From positions 496,001-560,000 of the forward strand of contig NZ_JAIWNA010000001.1 in NCBI RefSeq assembly GCF_020216065.1: 64,000 nucleotides of DNA, read 5' to 3'. Shown piece after piece: positions 19,501 to 27,248 of the stretch. The position numbers and the translations under genes were made by a program. The stretch comes from Nocardia rosealba. GTDB lineage: Bacteria; Actinomycetota; Actinomycetes; Mycobacteriales; Mycobacteriaceae. The notes under the pieces were generated by a model, which saw only the letters and a list, made by a program, of their open reading frames with translations, did no database searches and was not told the DNA's origin. The stretch's first letter is position 1; each line of letters opens with the position of its first letter.

Positions 19501-22061
19501 TCGTCGTAGGCGAAGCGGGTGATTCCACCGACCCCGTTGACCTCCGAGGTCAATTCGCCGTTCTCGTAGCCGAATTCACGCACCGGCACAACGGTGTCAG
19601 CTACTTCGTCTGCCACAGAGATTGTGGTGACGCGACCGTTGTCGGTACCAAGAAGAACTCGGTAGCCACCGGAATGGGTGACCTCTACCGGATCGCCATT
19701 TCTGTTGTAGTGGAACCTGATTCGGTTCTGGTGGCGGTCAGTTATCGCAGAGATCGCGAAATTGCCGAGAAGAGTATCGATACCGCCGAGCACGGGTTCG
19801 GGTGCGAAGTGCCACACCAACTCGCGGTCGGGGTCCCATAGACGGTATCCACCCGTCTCGGTGCGAGTGAGTTTCCAGCGCTGACCACCGGTGATCGGCT
19901 CGACACCGACACCGAACTCGGCATGTGGATAAGGCAGAAGCATGCCGTCGTCGAAAACGACCGTGACGCAATCGTCTTCGACGACGACACGCATGTCCAA
20001 CGTCGCCGACCAGGAAGGGCCGAACCAGCGGCCGAACCGGTAGTTGGAATGGTGGGCGCGTTTCAGCACCAACCGAAGGACGCCGGGCAGATCGAGATCG
20101 GTAAGCGGAAGGAGGAATTCGCCGGTGGCCAAGTTGACCGGATCGCCGCCTTCGGAGGTCTGGTCGCGCGTGCTGTTACTGGCGGGACCGCCGTCGCCTG
20201 CCTCTTCGCCGACACTGGGTTTGCCGTCCCCACCGGTGTCCACCTCGGAACGAACGTGCGGATCACCATTGTTGTTCGAGCTGTCTTGGCCATCCGGTTC
20301 GGTGCTGGGTGACGGGTCGCCGTCATGGACGGTAGCGGGATCGTCGGCCTCGGGGGAGGGTGCGCCCTCCTGCTTGGGAGGGGTGTTGTCATTTCCGTCC
20401 GGCGTGGTGTCGTCGCCGTTCTGGGACGATTCGTCCGTATCCGGCTTCGGTTGACCAGCAGGCGGCTCGTCAGCGTTGTTCGGGTTCGGTGCCGGTTCGT
20501 TGGGCGCATTGTTGTCCGGTGACGCCGAGGCCGGGGGTTCCGGCTTCCCGTTCTCGGGACCGTTGTTGTCGGGTGTGGAATCGCCGGTGAGTGTCGATGG
20601 GCTGTCAGCGGAGTTCGTGCCGTCGCCAGGTTGCCCAGCGGGGTTCGTCACAGCCGGTTCGCCCGATTGCCCGTCGGGGTTGGTGGGGGCCGGATCGCCT
20701 GCTTGTGCGGCGGGGTTGGTCGGCGGCGCGTCGGGAGACGTGCCCGCAGGGTTCGGTGCGGGGGCTTCGGGCGTGGCAGGAGGATTGGCAGCCGATGAAT
20801 CACCGGCAGTGCCTGCAGGATTCGTCGGCGCGGACGGACTTTCCGCCGGGTTGGCGACCGACTGAGCAGGTGCGGATGGCGCCTCGGGTGCGTTTCGCCC
20901 GCCTGCCCCGGCGGCGTTGTCGAGGACATTGCGTGCGGTGTTGCCCGCGTCAGCCACATCGGTGACCCGGTTCACGGTGCTGGCAGTCAGCTTCGCGGCG
21001 CCGCCGGCGCCACCCGTCGCGAGGGTCGTCAGGGCATCGCCGGTGAGGGCTCCCAACGCCTCGGTCGGATTCGCCTTGAACCCGGCGAGCATCGCGGAGG
21101 CAGTCGCTTTCGGGTCTGCGGCCGCGAGGATCATCCCCGTGCTCATGTCCGACATCTTCGACATGTACTCGGCGGGGTGCGTCGCGTTGTACAGATCCAA
21201 CGGATTGATCGACCGCACGAATTGCACCAGGCCGGTCAGCGAGGTCAGCAGCCCGGTCGTGATATTTGCCTGAGCGTGCTCCATCATCGCGCCGAGGTCT
21301 TCGAAATTGCTTCCCCAACGAGACAGGAAGGGCGGCTCTTCCGGCGCGGTCTCCGTGGCGGCGGTAATCGCCGTGACGGCGGTGTTCGCCGCATTATCCC
21401 GTTGTGTACGAGCGCTGTTGAGAATGGAACGTGCCTCGTCGCGCATCGCGGTCCACGTATCGGTCAGGCTCTTGTCCTTGCGATCCTCGTCGGACTTGGC
21501 GTTCCACTCGTTTTTGCGGTCGCGTTCCTCGTTGTCGGCGGCTTGCCATTTCGCGATCGCCTCGGCGGCCTTGGTCTGCGCGGCCTCGACCTCGTGCACC
21601 CAGGCATCCAGGGCGCCCTTGGCCTTGCCCATCGCATCCGCGCCGTCCCACCACAGCTTCGGCTGCTTGGCGAATTCCTCGTGGAATGCCGTGGACGCGT
21701 CACCGGTCCAGTCGGAGACATCGATCTTTCGGAGTGCGTCACCGGTTTGGTCTATCGCCGTACCGATCTGACCGAGTTGTTCGGCAACCTCTCGGATCTT
21801 GGCAGGCTCACCGCGGATCAGCTCTTTTGGATCGGTGGTTTCGCCGAGCTCCTTTTCCGGCACCGCGCCACCGGTGGCGTCGACGATCTTGTCGCCCGCG
21901 TCGTCGAGCCACTGCGACAACCCGTCCGCACCAACCGCTTTCGCCGCGCCCGACCACGTGTCCAACGCAGAGTTGTAGGCCTGACCGACCTTTTCGGTGG
22001 CGGACTCGAGACCCTCTTCGATGGAGTCACCGAGATCATTGATGAAATCGCCGATACCCAT
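16566..22061 (-). CDS. Rhs-repeat polymorphic toxin, T7SS-type N-terminus, ADP-ribosyltransferase-like C-terminus
   Basis: 1831 residues. Residues 1-330 are helical, with a WTG at 118-120 and a layout like type VII secretion-associated (WXG/LXG-like) export domains. Residues about 375-635 are a Pro/Asn/Asp-rich low-complexity linker. A DUF6531-type segment starts at about 637 (DPVNLATGEF), followed by YD/Rhs repeats to about 1640. The Rhs core ends at about 1665 with IGRYLTPDPLGL. The last ~140 residues form the toxin: VYRAT (Arg), MSFTTD (STS-like) and GEAEVLIE (ExE-like) fit an R-S-E mono-ADP-ribosyltransferase. The order SseB-like, WXG-like, Rhs, immunity indicates secretion together with the upstream proteins. 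The toxin tip is poorer in GC than the repeats. The enzyme assignment is motif-based; the target is unknown. Confidence 0.9.
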   Translation of the reverse strand: MGIGDFINDLGDSIEEGLESATEKVGQAYNSALDTWSGAAKAVGADGLSQWLDDAGDKIVDATGGAVPEKELGETTDPKELIRGEPAKIREVAEQLGQIGTAIDQTGDALRKIDVSDWTGDASTAFHEEFAKQPKLWWDGADAMGKAKGALDAWVHEVEAAQTKAAEAIAKWQAADNEERDRKNEWNAKSDEDRKDKSLTDTWTAMRDEARSILNSARTQRDNAANTAVTAITAATETAPEEPPFLSRWGSNFEDLGAMMEHAQANITTGLLTSLTGLVQFVRSINPLDLYNATHPAEYMSKMSDMSTGMILAAADPKATASAMLAGFKANPTEALGALTGDALTTLATGGAGGAAKLTASTVNRVTDVADAGNTARNVLDNAAGAGGRNAPEAPSAPAQSVANPAESPSAPTNPAGTAGDSSAANPPATPEAPAPNPAGTSPDAPPTNPAAQAGDPAPTNPDGQSGEPAVTNPAGQPGDGTNSADSPSTLTGDSTPDNNGPENGKPEPPASASPDNNAPNEPAPNPNNADEPPAGQPKPDTDESSQNGDDTTPDGNDNTPPKQEGAPSPEADDPATVHDGDPSPSTEPDGQDSSNNNGDPHVRSEVDTGGDGKPSVGEEAGDGGPASNSTRDQTSEGGDPVNLATGEFLLPLTDLDLPGVLRLVLKRAHHSNYRFGRWFGPSWSATLDMRVVVEDDCVTVVFDDGMLLPYPHAEFGVGVEPITGGQRWKLTRTETGGYRLWDPDRELVWHFAPEPVLGGIDTLLGNFAISAITDRHQNRIRFHYNRNGDPVEVTHSGGYRVLLGTDNGRVTTISVADEVADTVVPVREFGYENGELTSEVNGVGGITRFAYDEHHRMLSWTDSNGSWVVNTYDDAGRVITQRGADGVFNADYEYLELGDGTGRLTRLTDSRGGVTGYGFDNDLRLRDFRAADGGRRHIDYNTARKPLKVTEPDGAITRYEYTSDGDVAKIIRPDGTDITVEYAYANRPTAISQPDGTTVHREWDKAGNLVAIIDAAGARTEYKHHPCGAVSEVRDPDGAVTRIDVDAAGLPVTITDPYGATTEIRRDPFGRPVEVTNPLGQTTHYEWTPSGRPARRIDPDGFAETWTYDGENNLLTHTDRNGGVTRYTYGGFDKVSTRTDPDGSTTRYLYNTERQLIAVINPLGQRWTYEYDLAGRLIAETDYTGATTTYTHTITGRVATVTPATGITRHHRYDILGNLTSITADTGEFLSYTHDPAGRVLTAVNGTDETVTHTLRFTYTPTGQVATQQLDDQPPLVNDYDHRGRRIRRTTPTGSVTTWRHNALGQVTALHADDTEISFNHDPAGRLTGWRVGEVQIDRTFTPTGNIATQQVTGFPTEEFTLDLGDFGPSTTNRPAPFTIRRDDYTYRPDGYLTHHTTTRPDTTPTHATYTLDPIGRVNTITRNNTLTEAYEYDPLSNITASLPTPSPAPAEPAAPQRMERREYHNNLLVQDGRNHYYYDPAGRLIRKVTTRISRKPAVWHYRYNAFDQLTDVYTPEGEWWQYTYDAFGRRTAKFLIAESSTATLKCSFFWDQSQLIVAESDTTSSTWHYLPRTPIPLTQIDNIDGVVNRIAAIVPKPDGSPTILVDVHSVAVEGEVDSSLWGSSQTNGSRTTPLRYLGQYLDIETGLHYNFNRFYDPNIGRYLTPDPLGLLASQNPNTYPHNPLMWADPLGLKPEMIPVYRATDFSLEQWIFDDTGYLMSDAAREAFGQTGSIDDAIQASMRAHERSIEAWGSLDNYVQAHGSFGSELAGASGPRSLMSFTTDVDVAKRFGDTIYMARVPSNILIPQTLPGAGEAEVLIEHMVKVVKVQ

Positions 22062-22063
22062 AG

Positions 22064-22684
22064 CTACTGCCCCCCGGCGGATTGCTTTGCTTGCTGAATT
22101 TCCGCGACCTTGGCCGCGACACCGGTATCCGGCAGGAACATGCTGCCCAAACCGCTCTGATCAGGCGTGTCACCGGACACCAGGTACTCGCCCACCTGTC
22201 CCAACGTCGAGACGTTGTCACCCATATGCGAGAACGCTTTGCCGAAAGAATCCGCGCTGTAGTCGGCTTGGGTGGCGAGATTCCAGGTGTTGTTCGACAA
22301 CACCTCGCCCCAGTCCATCGCCTCGATCTCCGCCTTGCTCAGATGCGGATTCCCCGCGAGGTGGGTGAACATCTGCTTGAACGAAGTAGAGACCTGGTCG
22401 TCGATCAGGTGGTATCGACCTGCGGACAAGTCGAGAATTTCGGCGATGGCGTTACCCGACTGCACCAACGCCCGTACACCCCACGACCAGCGTTCGGCGA
22501 ACGTTTCGAAGGAGGCTTGCACATTCGCCTTACCTGCCTCCATCGCCGACATCGTCAGCTCCGCGAACCCGCGACCGGCCGCGGCGGTCTCCTCGATACC
22601 GAGTTCTTTGAGCTCGCTGATGATGGTGTTGATTCCGTTCGCGGCCTGGGTGAGCAGGGCCGGATCGACATTCAGATCCGACAT
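22064..22684 (-). CDS. WXG100-like type VII secretion-associated protein
   Basis: A 206-residue, predominantly helical protein with a WSWG motif at residues 66-69 between two helices, as in WXG100/ESX proteins, though longer than the usual 100 residues. It has no signal peptide. It lies immediately before the Rhs toxin gene with a 2-base gap, and its ATG overlaps the stop of the SseB-like gene (TGATG). It probably serves as a partner or adaptor that brings the Rhs protein to an ESX-type machine, which is not encoded in this window. Function is inferred from motif and context. Confidence 0.75.
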   Translation of the reverse strand: MSDLNVDPALLTQAANGINTIISELKELGIEETAAAGRGFAELTMSAMEAGKANVQASFETFAERWSWGVRALVQSGNAIAEILDLSAGRYHLIDDQVSTSFKQMFTHLAGNPHLSKAEIEAMDWGEVLSNNTWNLATQADYSADSFGKAFSHMGDNVSTLGQVGEYLVSGDTPDQSGLGSMFLPDTGVAAKVAEIQQAKQSAGGQ

Positions 22685-23085
22685 CAGCGACGCCCGCCAT
22701 CGGCCGCTGGTTCCTCCGTCACGACCGGCGGGAATACCATCGGCGCCGCACCCGACATGTCGACTGCCACACCGGTCGGCTCCTGCTGCCCCTCGGCGAA
22801 CTCACGCAGACGTCGACCGAGGAAGGTGTGGAACCGGTACTCCTGATCCGCGACCACACCGCGGGCACTCATGAACCGCGCGTACTCCGGCAGACCCGTG
22901 AATGCGCACAACCACGCAACCCCGCCGGACTCCATCGTGAAGACCCGGTCTTCGGGGCCGAATAGGGGCACCAGCAGCGTCGACGCGTCGAACGCCGCCG
23001 TCAGTGCGTTCGGCACGCCGAAGCCAGCGTAGAAGGCGGCGATCTCCGAACGCAGGCGCGCTGAATCGACCTCGACCATCGTCAT
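22684..23085 (-). CDS. SseB-like protein of the toxin operon
   Basis: 133 residues. The segment with LLVPLFGPEDRVFTMESGG followed by the LPEYARFM and GRRLREFA regions resembles the SseB N-terminal domain, which recurs beside WXG100-like genes in actinobacterial toxin operons. The ATG at 23085 is preferred over an upstream GTG at 23121 because GGGAG lies at a good distance. It is the first gene of the operon that continues with the WXG-like, Rhs and immunity genes. A chaperone or export-accessory role is likely but inferred. Confidence 0.7.
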   Translation of the reverse strand: MTMVEVDSARLRSEIAAFYAGFGVPNALTAAFDASTLLVPLFGPEDRVFTMESGGVAWLCAFTGLPEYARFMSARGVVADQEYRFHTFLGRRLREFAEGQQEPTGVAVDMSGAAPMVFPPVVTEEPAADGGRR

Positions 23086-23299
23086 GTCCGCTCCCGATCT
23101 CCCCTCGGACAAATCAGGCACCCACGGTAGCGAACGAACGGCGCCGCCTCCACCGTGCCGTCAGTCACCGGCGTCGGCTACAAGTGACTCGACCGCCTGG
23201 TCACCCGCCCCCGCATCCTCCGCGATGCGACCGATCTGTCAGCGACATCGACAACGGAGGCTGCCGACGTATCCTGAACGTAAGGACCCGGGAGGGACG

Positions 23300-23467
23300 A
23301 TGACCAGCAAGCCTGCCGAACAATCCGACCCGCGAGCACGGTGGCGCCATCTGCCCGCTGAGCCCGAGCGGCTGATCGAGGAAACCGCCACCGACATCAA
23401 AGCGACCGATCACGGGTTTCCTGCCATCGACGTCACCGAGGATTTCGTCCGCAAGTACGGGCTCTGA
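23300..23467 (+). CDS. Small conserved hypothetical protein
   Basis: 55 residues, charged, with no membrane segment. The ATG at 23300 follows a strong GGGAGGGA site. It begins MTSKPAEQ and ends EDFVRKYGL. The composition (acidic and basic residues, one Trp, few Ala-Arg runs) looks like a real protein. It stands alone, divergent from the toxin operon, and ends 9 bases before the convergent carboxyltransferase stop. I do not recognise a function. Confidence 0.6.
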   Translation: MTSKPAEQSDPRARWRHLPAEPERLIEETATDIKATDHGFPAIDVTEDFVRKYGL

Positions 23468-23476
23468 ACCGGAACC

Positions 23477-25615
23477 TCAGTCGGAGAGTTCGCCTGTGGT
23501 GCGCCAGGATTGGCGTTCGGCGTCGAACGCCTCGGCCTGGGTGGACCGGAATGTCGCGATCGAGTCGGCGTTGTCGGCGAGAAAGCGCCGGTAGTCGGCG
23601 AGGCGGAATTCTCCGTCCTGCGCGGTGATCTCCACCTTTCCCGCAGCGAAGTCGGCGCGCAGGTCGAGCAACTCGTCCGCTTCCACGGGGTGCCAGCGAA
23701 TGCGGTCGAAATACCGGAGCAGCCATGGTGTTTCGGCTTCCTCGGCGAACCGGTCGACGCCGGGTCCGGCCGTACCGGACGGTCTTGCCCGGTGGTTCCA
23801 GACCTGGGTGGTTCGGCCGACGAACTGGTAGCCGCCGGGGCCTTCCATGCCGTAGATGCACAGGTAGGCGCCGCCGATGCCGACGGCGTTTTCGGGGGTC
23901 CAGGTGCGGGCGGGGTTGTATTTGGTGGTGACGAGGCGGTGGCGGGGGTCGGTGGGGGTGGCGACAGGGGCGCCGAGGTAGACGTCGCCAAGGCCGAGCA
24001 CCAGGTACTCGGCGTCGAAGACGGTGCGGTACACGTCGTCGACGGAGGCGAGACCGTTCATGCGGCGGATGAACTCGATGTTCCACGGGCACCAGGGGGC
24101 GTCGGCGCGGACGCCGTGCATGTAGCGGGTGATCGCCTCGCGGGTGGCCGGGTCGTCCCAGGAGAGCGGGAGGTGGACGGTGCGGCTCGGGACGACTAGC
24201 TGATCCGAATTCGGGAGTTGCGCTTCGGCTTCGGCGAGCAGGTCGAGGAGCATCGGGATGGAAAGCAGGGCTGGGTCGACGCGGATCTGCAGCGAGCGGA
24301 TGCCGGGGGTGAGCTCGAGGACACCGCGGGCGCCGAGAGCGATGAGGTGCTGGTGTAGGGCGTGCACGCGGGCACGTAGGCCCAGATCGAGGGTGAGGGT
24401 GCCGTATTCGACGAGGACGCCGTCGTCGCCCTGGCGGCGGTAGGTGACGCTGGTCTCGTCGTCGGCTTCGGTGCGGCGCAGCACGCCGTCGTCGCCGTCG
24501 CGTCCCGCCGAGACGACCGTGCTCATCGACGCGCGCCGCAGCGGTCCCAATGACCGTGCCGGAGCGGCGTGCTCGGAACGAATCGCCACGAAACGAACGG
24601 TGTCGCCCGGTGTGAGCTGGCCGAGTTTCCAGCGGTCGGCGGCGACCACGGTCACCGGGCAGACGAAACCGCCGAGGCTCGGTCCGTCGGGTCCGAGGAG
24701 GATGGGGGTGTCGCCGGTGAAGTCGAGCGCGCCGATCGAGTAGGCGTTGTCGTGGATGTTCGACGGGTGCAGCCCCGCTTCGCCGCCGTCGGTGCGCGCC
24801 CACTCCGGTTTCGGGCCGATCAGGCGTACGCCGGTGCGGTCGGAGTTGAAGTGCACCTCGTAGTCGGTGCCGAGAATGGTGTCGAAGTCCTTGCGGGTGA
24901 AGAACTCCGGTGCGCCGTGTGGTCCTTCGGTGACGGCCAGTTCCCAGCGCCTGCCGAAGGCGGGGATGTCGGTCATGGGGACGGCGGGGGCGAGGCGGGT
25001 CGTCGGCTCGCCCAGCACGAGGGAATCGTCGGTGCGCAGGGCTGCCCCGGTGCCACCGCCGAACTTGCCGAGGGTGAACGTCGCCGCGCTACCGAGGAAC
25101 TGCTCGACCTGGATACCGCCGGAAACCAGCACATAGGTGCGCATGCCGGGCCCACGGATCGCCCCGATGTCGAGCACGCCACCGGCGGGCACCTCGACCG
25201 TGCGCCATTGCTCGACCGGCCGACCGTCGACCCGAACCTCGGCGACCGCTCCGGTGACACACACCCACGTCGCCGCACCGAACCGCAACGCGGGCCCACC
25301 GAGCGTGCATTCCAGCCCGGCCGCCCCCTCGGCGTTGCCGAGCACCCGGTTACCGAGCCGGAACGAGAGGTCGTCCATCGGCCCAGAGGGCGGAACCCCG
25401 ATGTGCCAGTAGCCGATTCGCCCGGGCCAGTCCTGCACGGTGGTCTGCATTCCGGGCCGGACGACCTCGATCCGTCGCTGGACGGACGGCTCCTGGTCTG
25501 CGGTGTCGGTGTCCGACGCCGACTTCGCGACCTGGACGGCATCGGCACCCGTGGTCGGAAAGATGGCTTCGGCCGGGGCCGCGGTGACACCGGAATCTGT
25601 GAGGGTGCGGCTCAT
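23477..25615 (-). CDS. Urea/guanidine carboxylase-type carboxyltransferase (KipA-KipI-like), lacking BC and BCCP domains
   Basis: 712 residues. About 45-340 is a KipA/PxpC-like (CT_A_B) domain with PGMQTTVQDWPGRIGYW. About 380-620 is a KipI/PxpB-like (CT_C_D) domain with LVTTKYNPARTWTPENAV, a signature of urea carboxylase. The tail (FRSTQAEAFDAERQSW) also matches urea carboxylase. Full urea or guanidine carboxylases are ~1200 residues with an N-terminal biotin carboxylase and a C-terminal biotinyl domain; both are absent, and no AMKM motif is present. The start overlaps the upstream DUF1989 gene (ATGA). It could use a biotin carboxylase/carrier encoded elsewhere or have another role. The stop at 23477 is clean, with no sign of frameshift. 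Confidence 0.88.
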   Translation of the reverse strand: MSRTLTDSGVTAAPAEAIFPTTGADAVQVAKSASDTDTADQEPSVQRRIEVVRPGMQTTVQDWPGRIGYWHIGVPPSGPMDDLSFRLGNRVLGNAEGAAGLECTLGGPALRFGAATWVCVTGAVAEVRVDGRPVEQWRTVEVPAGGVLDIGAIRGPGMRTYVLVSGGIQVEQFLGSAATFTLGKFGGGTGAALRTDDSLVLGEPTTRLAPAVPMTDIPAFGRRWELAVTEGPHGAPEFFTRKDFDTILGTDYEVHFNSDRTGVRLIGPKPEWARTDGGEAGLHPSNIHDNAYSIGALDFTGDTPILLGPDGPSLGGFVCPVTVVAADRWKLGQLTPGDTVRFVAIRSEHAAPARSLGPLRRASMSTVVSAGRDGDDGVLRRTEADDETSVTYRRQGDDGVLVEYGTLTLDLGLRARVHALHQHLIALGARGVLELTPGIRSLQIRVDPALLSIPMLLDLLAEAEAQLPNSDQLVVPSRTVHLPLSWDDPATREAITRYMHGVRADAPWCPWNIEFIRRMNGLASVDDVYRTVFDAEYLVLGLGDVYLGAPVATPTDPRHRLVTTKYNPARTWTPENAVGIGGAYLCIYGMEGPGGYQFVGRTTQVWNHRARPSGTAGPGVDRFAEEAETPWLLRYFDRIRWHPVEADELLDLRADFAAGKVEITAQDGEFRLADYRRFLADNADSIATFRSTQAEAFDAERQSWRTTGELSD

Positions 25616-26229
25616 CGGGTCACCACCATGCGGACGGGCGTGGGGTCGAAACCGTTGCACGGATTGTTGATCTGGGGGCAGTTGGAAACCAGGACCAAGG
25701 TGTCGATCTCCGCGCGCAAGGTCACCTTCTTGCCCGGCGCCGACAGCCCGTCGACGATGCCGAGCGTGCCGTCCGCCTCCACCGGCACGTTCATGAACCA
25801 GTTGATGTTGGACACCAGATCCCGCTTGCCCAAACCCCATTCGAGGGCGGCGGTGAGGAAGTTCTCCACACAGGCGTGCTGGTGGCGGGTGTGGTGGCCG
25901 TAGCGGAGGGTGTTGGATTCCTGGGAGCAGGCGCCCGCGATGGTGTCGTGGTTACCGACCTCGTCGGCGACCACGGTCATCAGCGCGGTGCCACGTTCGG
26001 TGCGCAGCACACTGCCGGTGGCGAGGAAGATATTGCGCTGGGCGGCGATGGTGGCCTGGGCGCTGTAGCGGTCGGTGTGGTCGGCAGCCGAGTACAGCAG
26101 GCAGTCGACGGCCTGGTTGCCGTGCAGGTCGATGATCTCGAGTCGTTCGCCCGCCCGGACGATCGCCGACCACGGCGCCTGCGCCGGAACAGTTTCGTCC
26201 AGGACGACGGTGCGGGTGGTCGTTGTCAT
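25612..26229 (-). CDS. DUF1989 protein, urea amidolyase-associated type 2 (carboxyguanidine deiminase subunit-like)
   Basis: 205 residues of the DUF1989 / urea carboxylase-associated family. It contains HGNQAVDCLLYSAADHTDRY, a GACSQESNTLRYGHH segment with a conserved Cys and His residues, and SNINWFMNVPVEADG, all typical of the UAAP2 branch. In guanidine-assimilating bacteria the two DUF1989 proteins form carboxyguanidine deiminase, which yields allophanate. That role is established for the family but inferred here. It overlaps UAAP1 upstream and the carboxyltransferase downstream by ATGA, so all three are coupled. Confidence 0.88.
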   Translation of the reverse strand: MTTTTRTVVLDETVPAQAPWSAIVRAGERLEIIDLHGNQAVDCLLYSAADHTDRYSAQATIAAQRNIFLATGSVLRTERGTALMTVVADEVGNHDTIAGACSQESNTLRYGHHTRHQHACVENFLTAALEWGLGKRDLVSNINWFMNVPVEADGTLGIVDGLSAPGKKVTLRAEIDTLVLVSNCPQINNPCNGFDPTPVRMVVTR

Positions 26230-27038
26230 GCCGGAATCTCCGTGTGTTGTGCGGCCGCCCACGCGGCCTCGGTGTTCTCCACGGCCCGGCGGTACTCCGG
26301 GTCGTCGTTGGGTACCTCGAAAGTGCCTGCGGGCCAGGCGATCAAATCGAGGTTTCCGGTGGGGCGCTCGTCGAGCGGGTGGGCCGCATTGGCGACCAGC
26401 AGGGTCACCGGAAGATGCACGAACAGGTCGATCGCCCCGCCCGCCGGACCATTGCCGGTCGCCGCGAGGGCACCGTCGGCCCCCACCCGAACCCCACGGA
26501 ACAAGGCGATCGACGGTCCGACATCGCGCGGCTCGAGCCCCTGCTTGGCCGCGGCCAGATGCAGTTGGTGGCGGGCTTCGCCGGACGGACCGCACAGGGT
26601 GTCGTGGTGCCCGGAGGTGTCGGTGAGCACGGTGGCCAGCACGCGCCCCTGATCCGACAACAGCGGGTGACCGGCACTCAGATACGCCTGCCACGGGACC
26701 TTCACGGTGTCGGCGACATTCAGGCGCTCCCAAGGCGATTCGGCGCGCAGCAGGAACAGATGCGCACACGCGGCTCCGGAGGGGTCGGACAAGCGGACCC
26801 TGGTTCCGCGGCCGAGGACGACATTCGCATAGCCGCCGGACGGAATACGCAGCGCCAGAGTCGGTTCGACACCCGGCGGTATCACCGGACGGGCAATCGT
26901 GGCCGCCGCAGCCTGGGCCCGCGCGTGGGCCCGCGCGCCGTCGGTGGATCCGGTCGCTATCGCGACTTCCTCGGTATGGGCGGGTGTGGGCGTGGTGTCC
27001 TGAGCCCGCGCGGCGTCTGCGGATGGGGTAGCCGTCAT
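26226..27038 (-). CDS. DUF1989 protein, urea amidolyase-associated type 1 (carboxyguanidine deiminase subunit-like)
   Basis: 270 residues. A variable Ala/Thr-rich N-terminus of about 60 residues precedes the DUF1989 core (GRGTRVRLSDPSGAACAHLF, TDTSGHHDTLCGPSGEARHQ) with conserved Cys and His residues, typical of the UAAP1 branch. ATG at 27038 has AGGAG 6 bases upstream; an upstream in-frame start lacks this. It probably pairs with the next gene as a heteromer. A perfect palindrome (GCCGAGA / TCTCGGC) lies at 27062-27077 in the leader. The gene is 210 bases downstream of the permease gene in the same direction. Confidence 0.87.
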   Translation of the reverse strand: MTATPSADAARAQDTTPTPAHTEEVAIATGSTDGARAHARAQAAAATIARPVIPPGVEPTLALRIPSGGYANVVLGRGTRVRLSDPSGAACAHLFLLRAESPWERLNVADTVKVPWQAYLSAGHPLLSDQGRVLATVLTDTSGHHDTLCGPSGEARHQLHLAAAKQGLEPRDVGPSIALFRGVRVGADGALAATGNGPAGGAIDLFVHLPVTLLVANAAHPLDERPTGNLDLIAWPAGTFEVPNDDPEYRRAVENTEAAWAAAQHTEIPA

Positions 27039-27061
27039 CAGGATCTCCTCGGTACATGCAG

Positions 27062-27077
27062 GCCGAGACTTCTCGGC
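27062..27077. promoter_or_regulatory. Palindrome in the leader of the DUF1989 gene pair
   Basis: Perfect 7-base arms GCCGAGA / TCTCGGC around CT, starting 23 bases before the ATG of the UAAP1-type gene, in a 210-base gap after the permease gene. It could be an operator or a short hairpin in the leader. It differs from the two palindromes upstream of the permease. Confidence 0.4.
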
Positions 27078-27248
27078 AAACGATTGATCGACTGGGTGAT
27101 TCGTTGACCTCTGCACCGCAGCGACCGGGTTGTGGCGGGTGCCGGGCAATCGCCGGCTGAGATGCTGGTCGGTTGATCACCACGCTCTGGTGGCGTTTGC
27201 GTCACGGGCGATGCCGCCACCGGAGGGTGGTGATCTTGATCCACGGGC

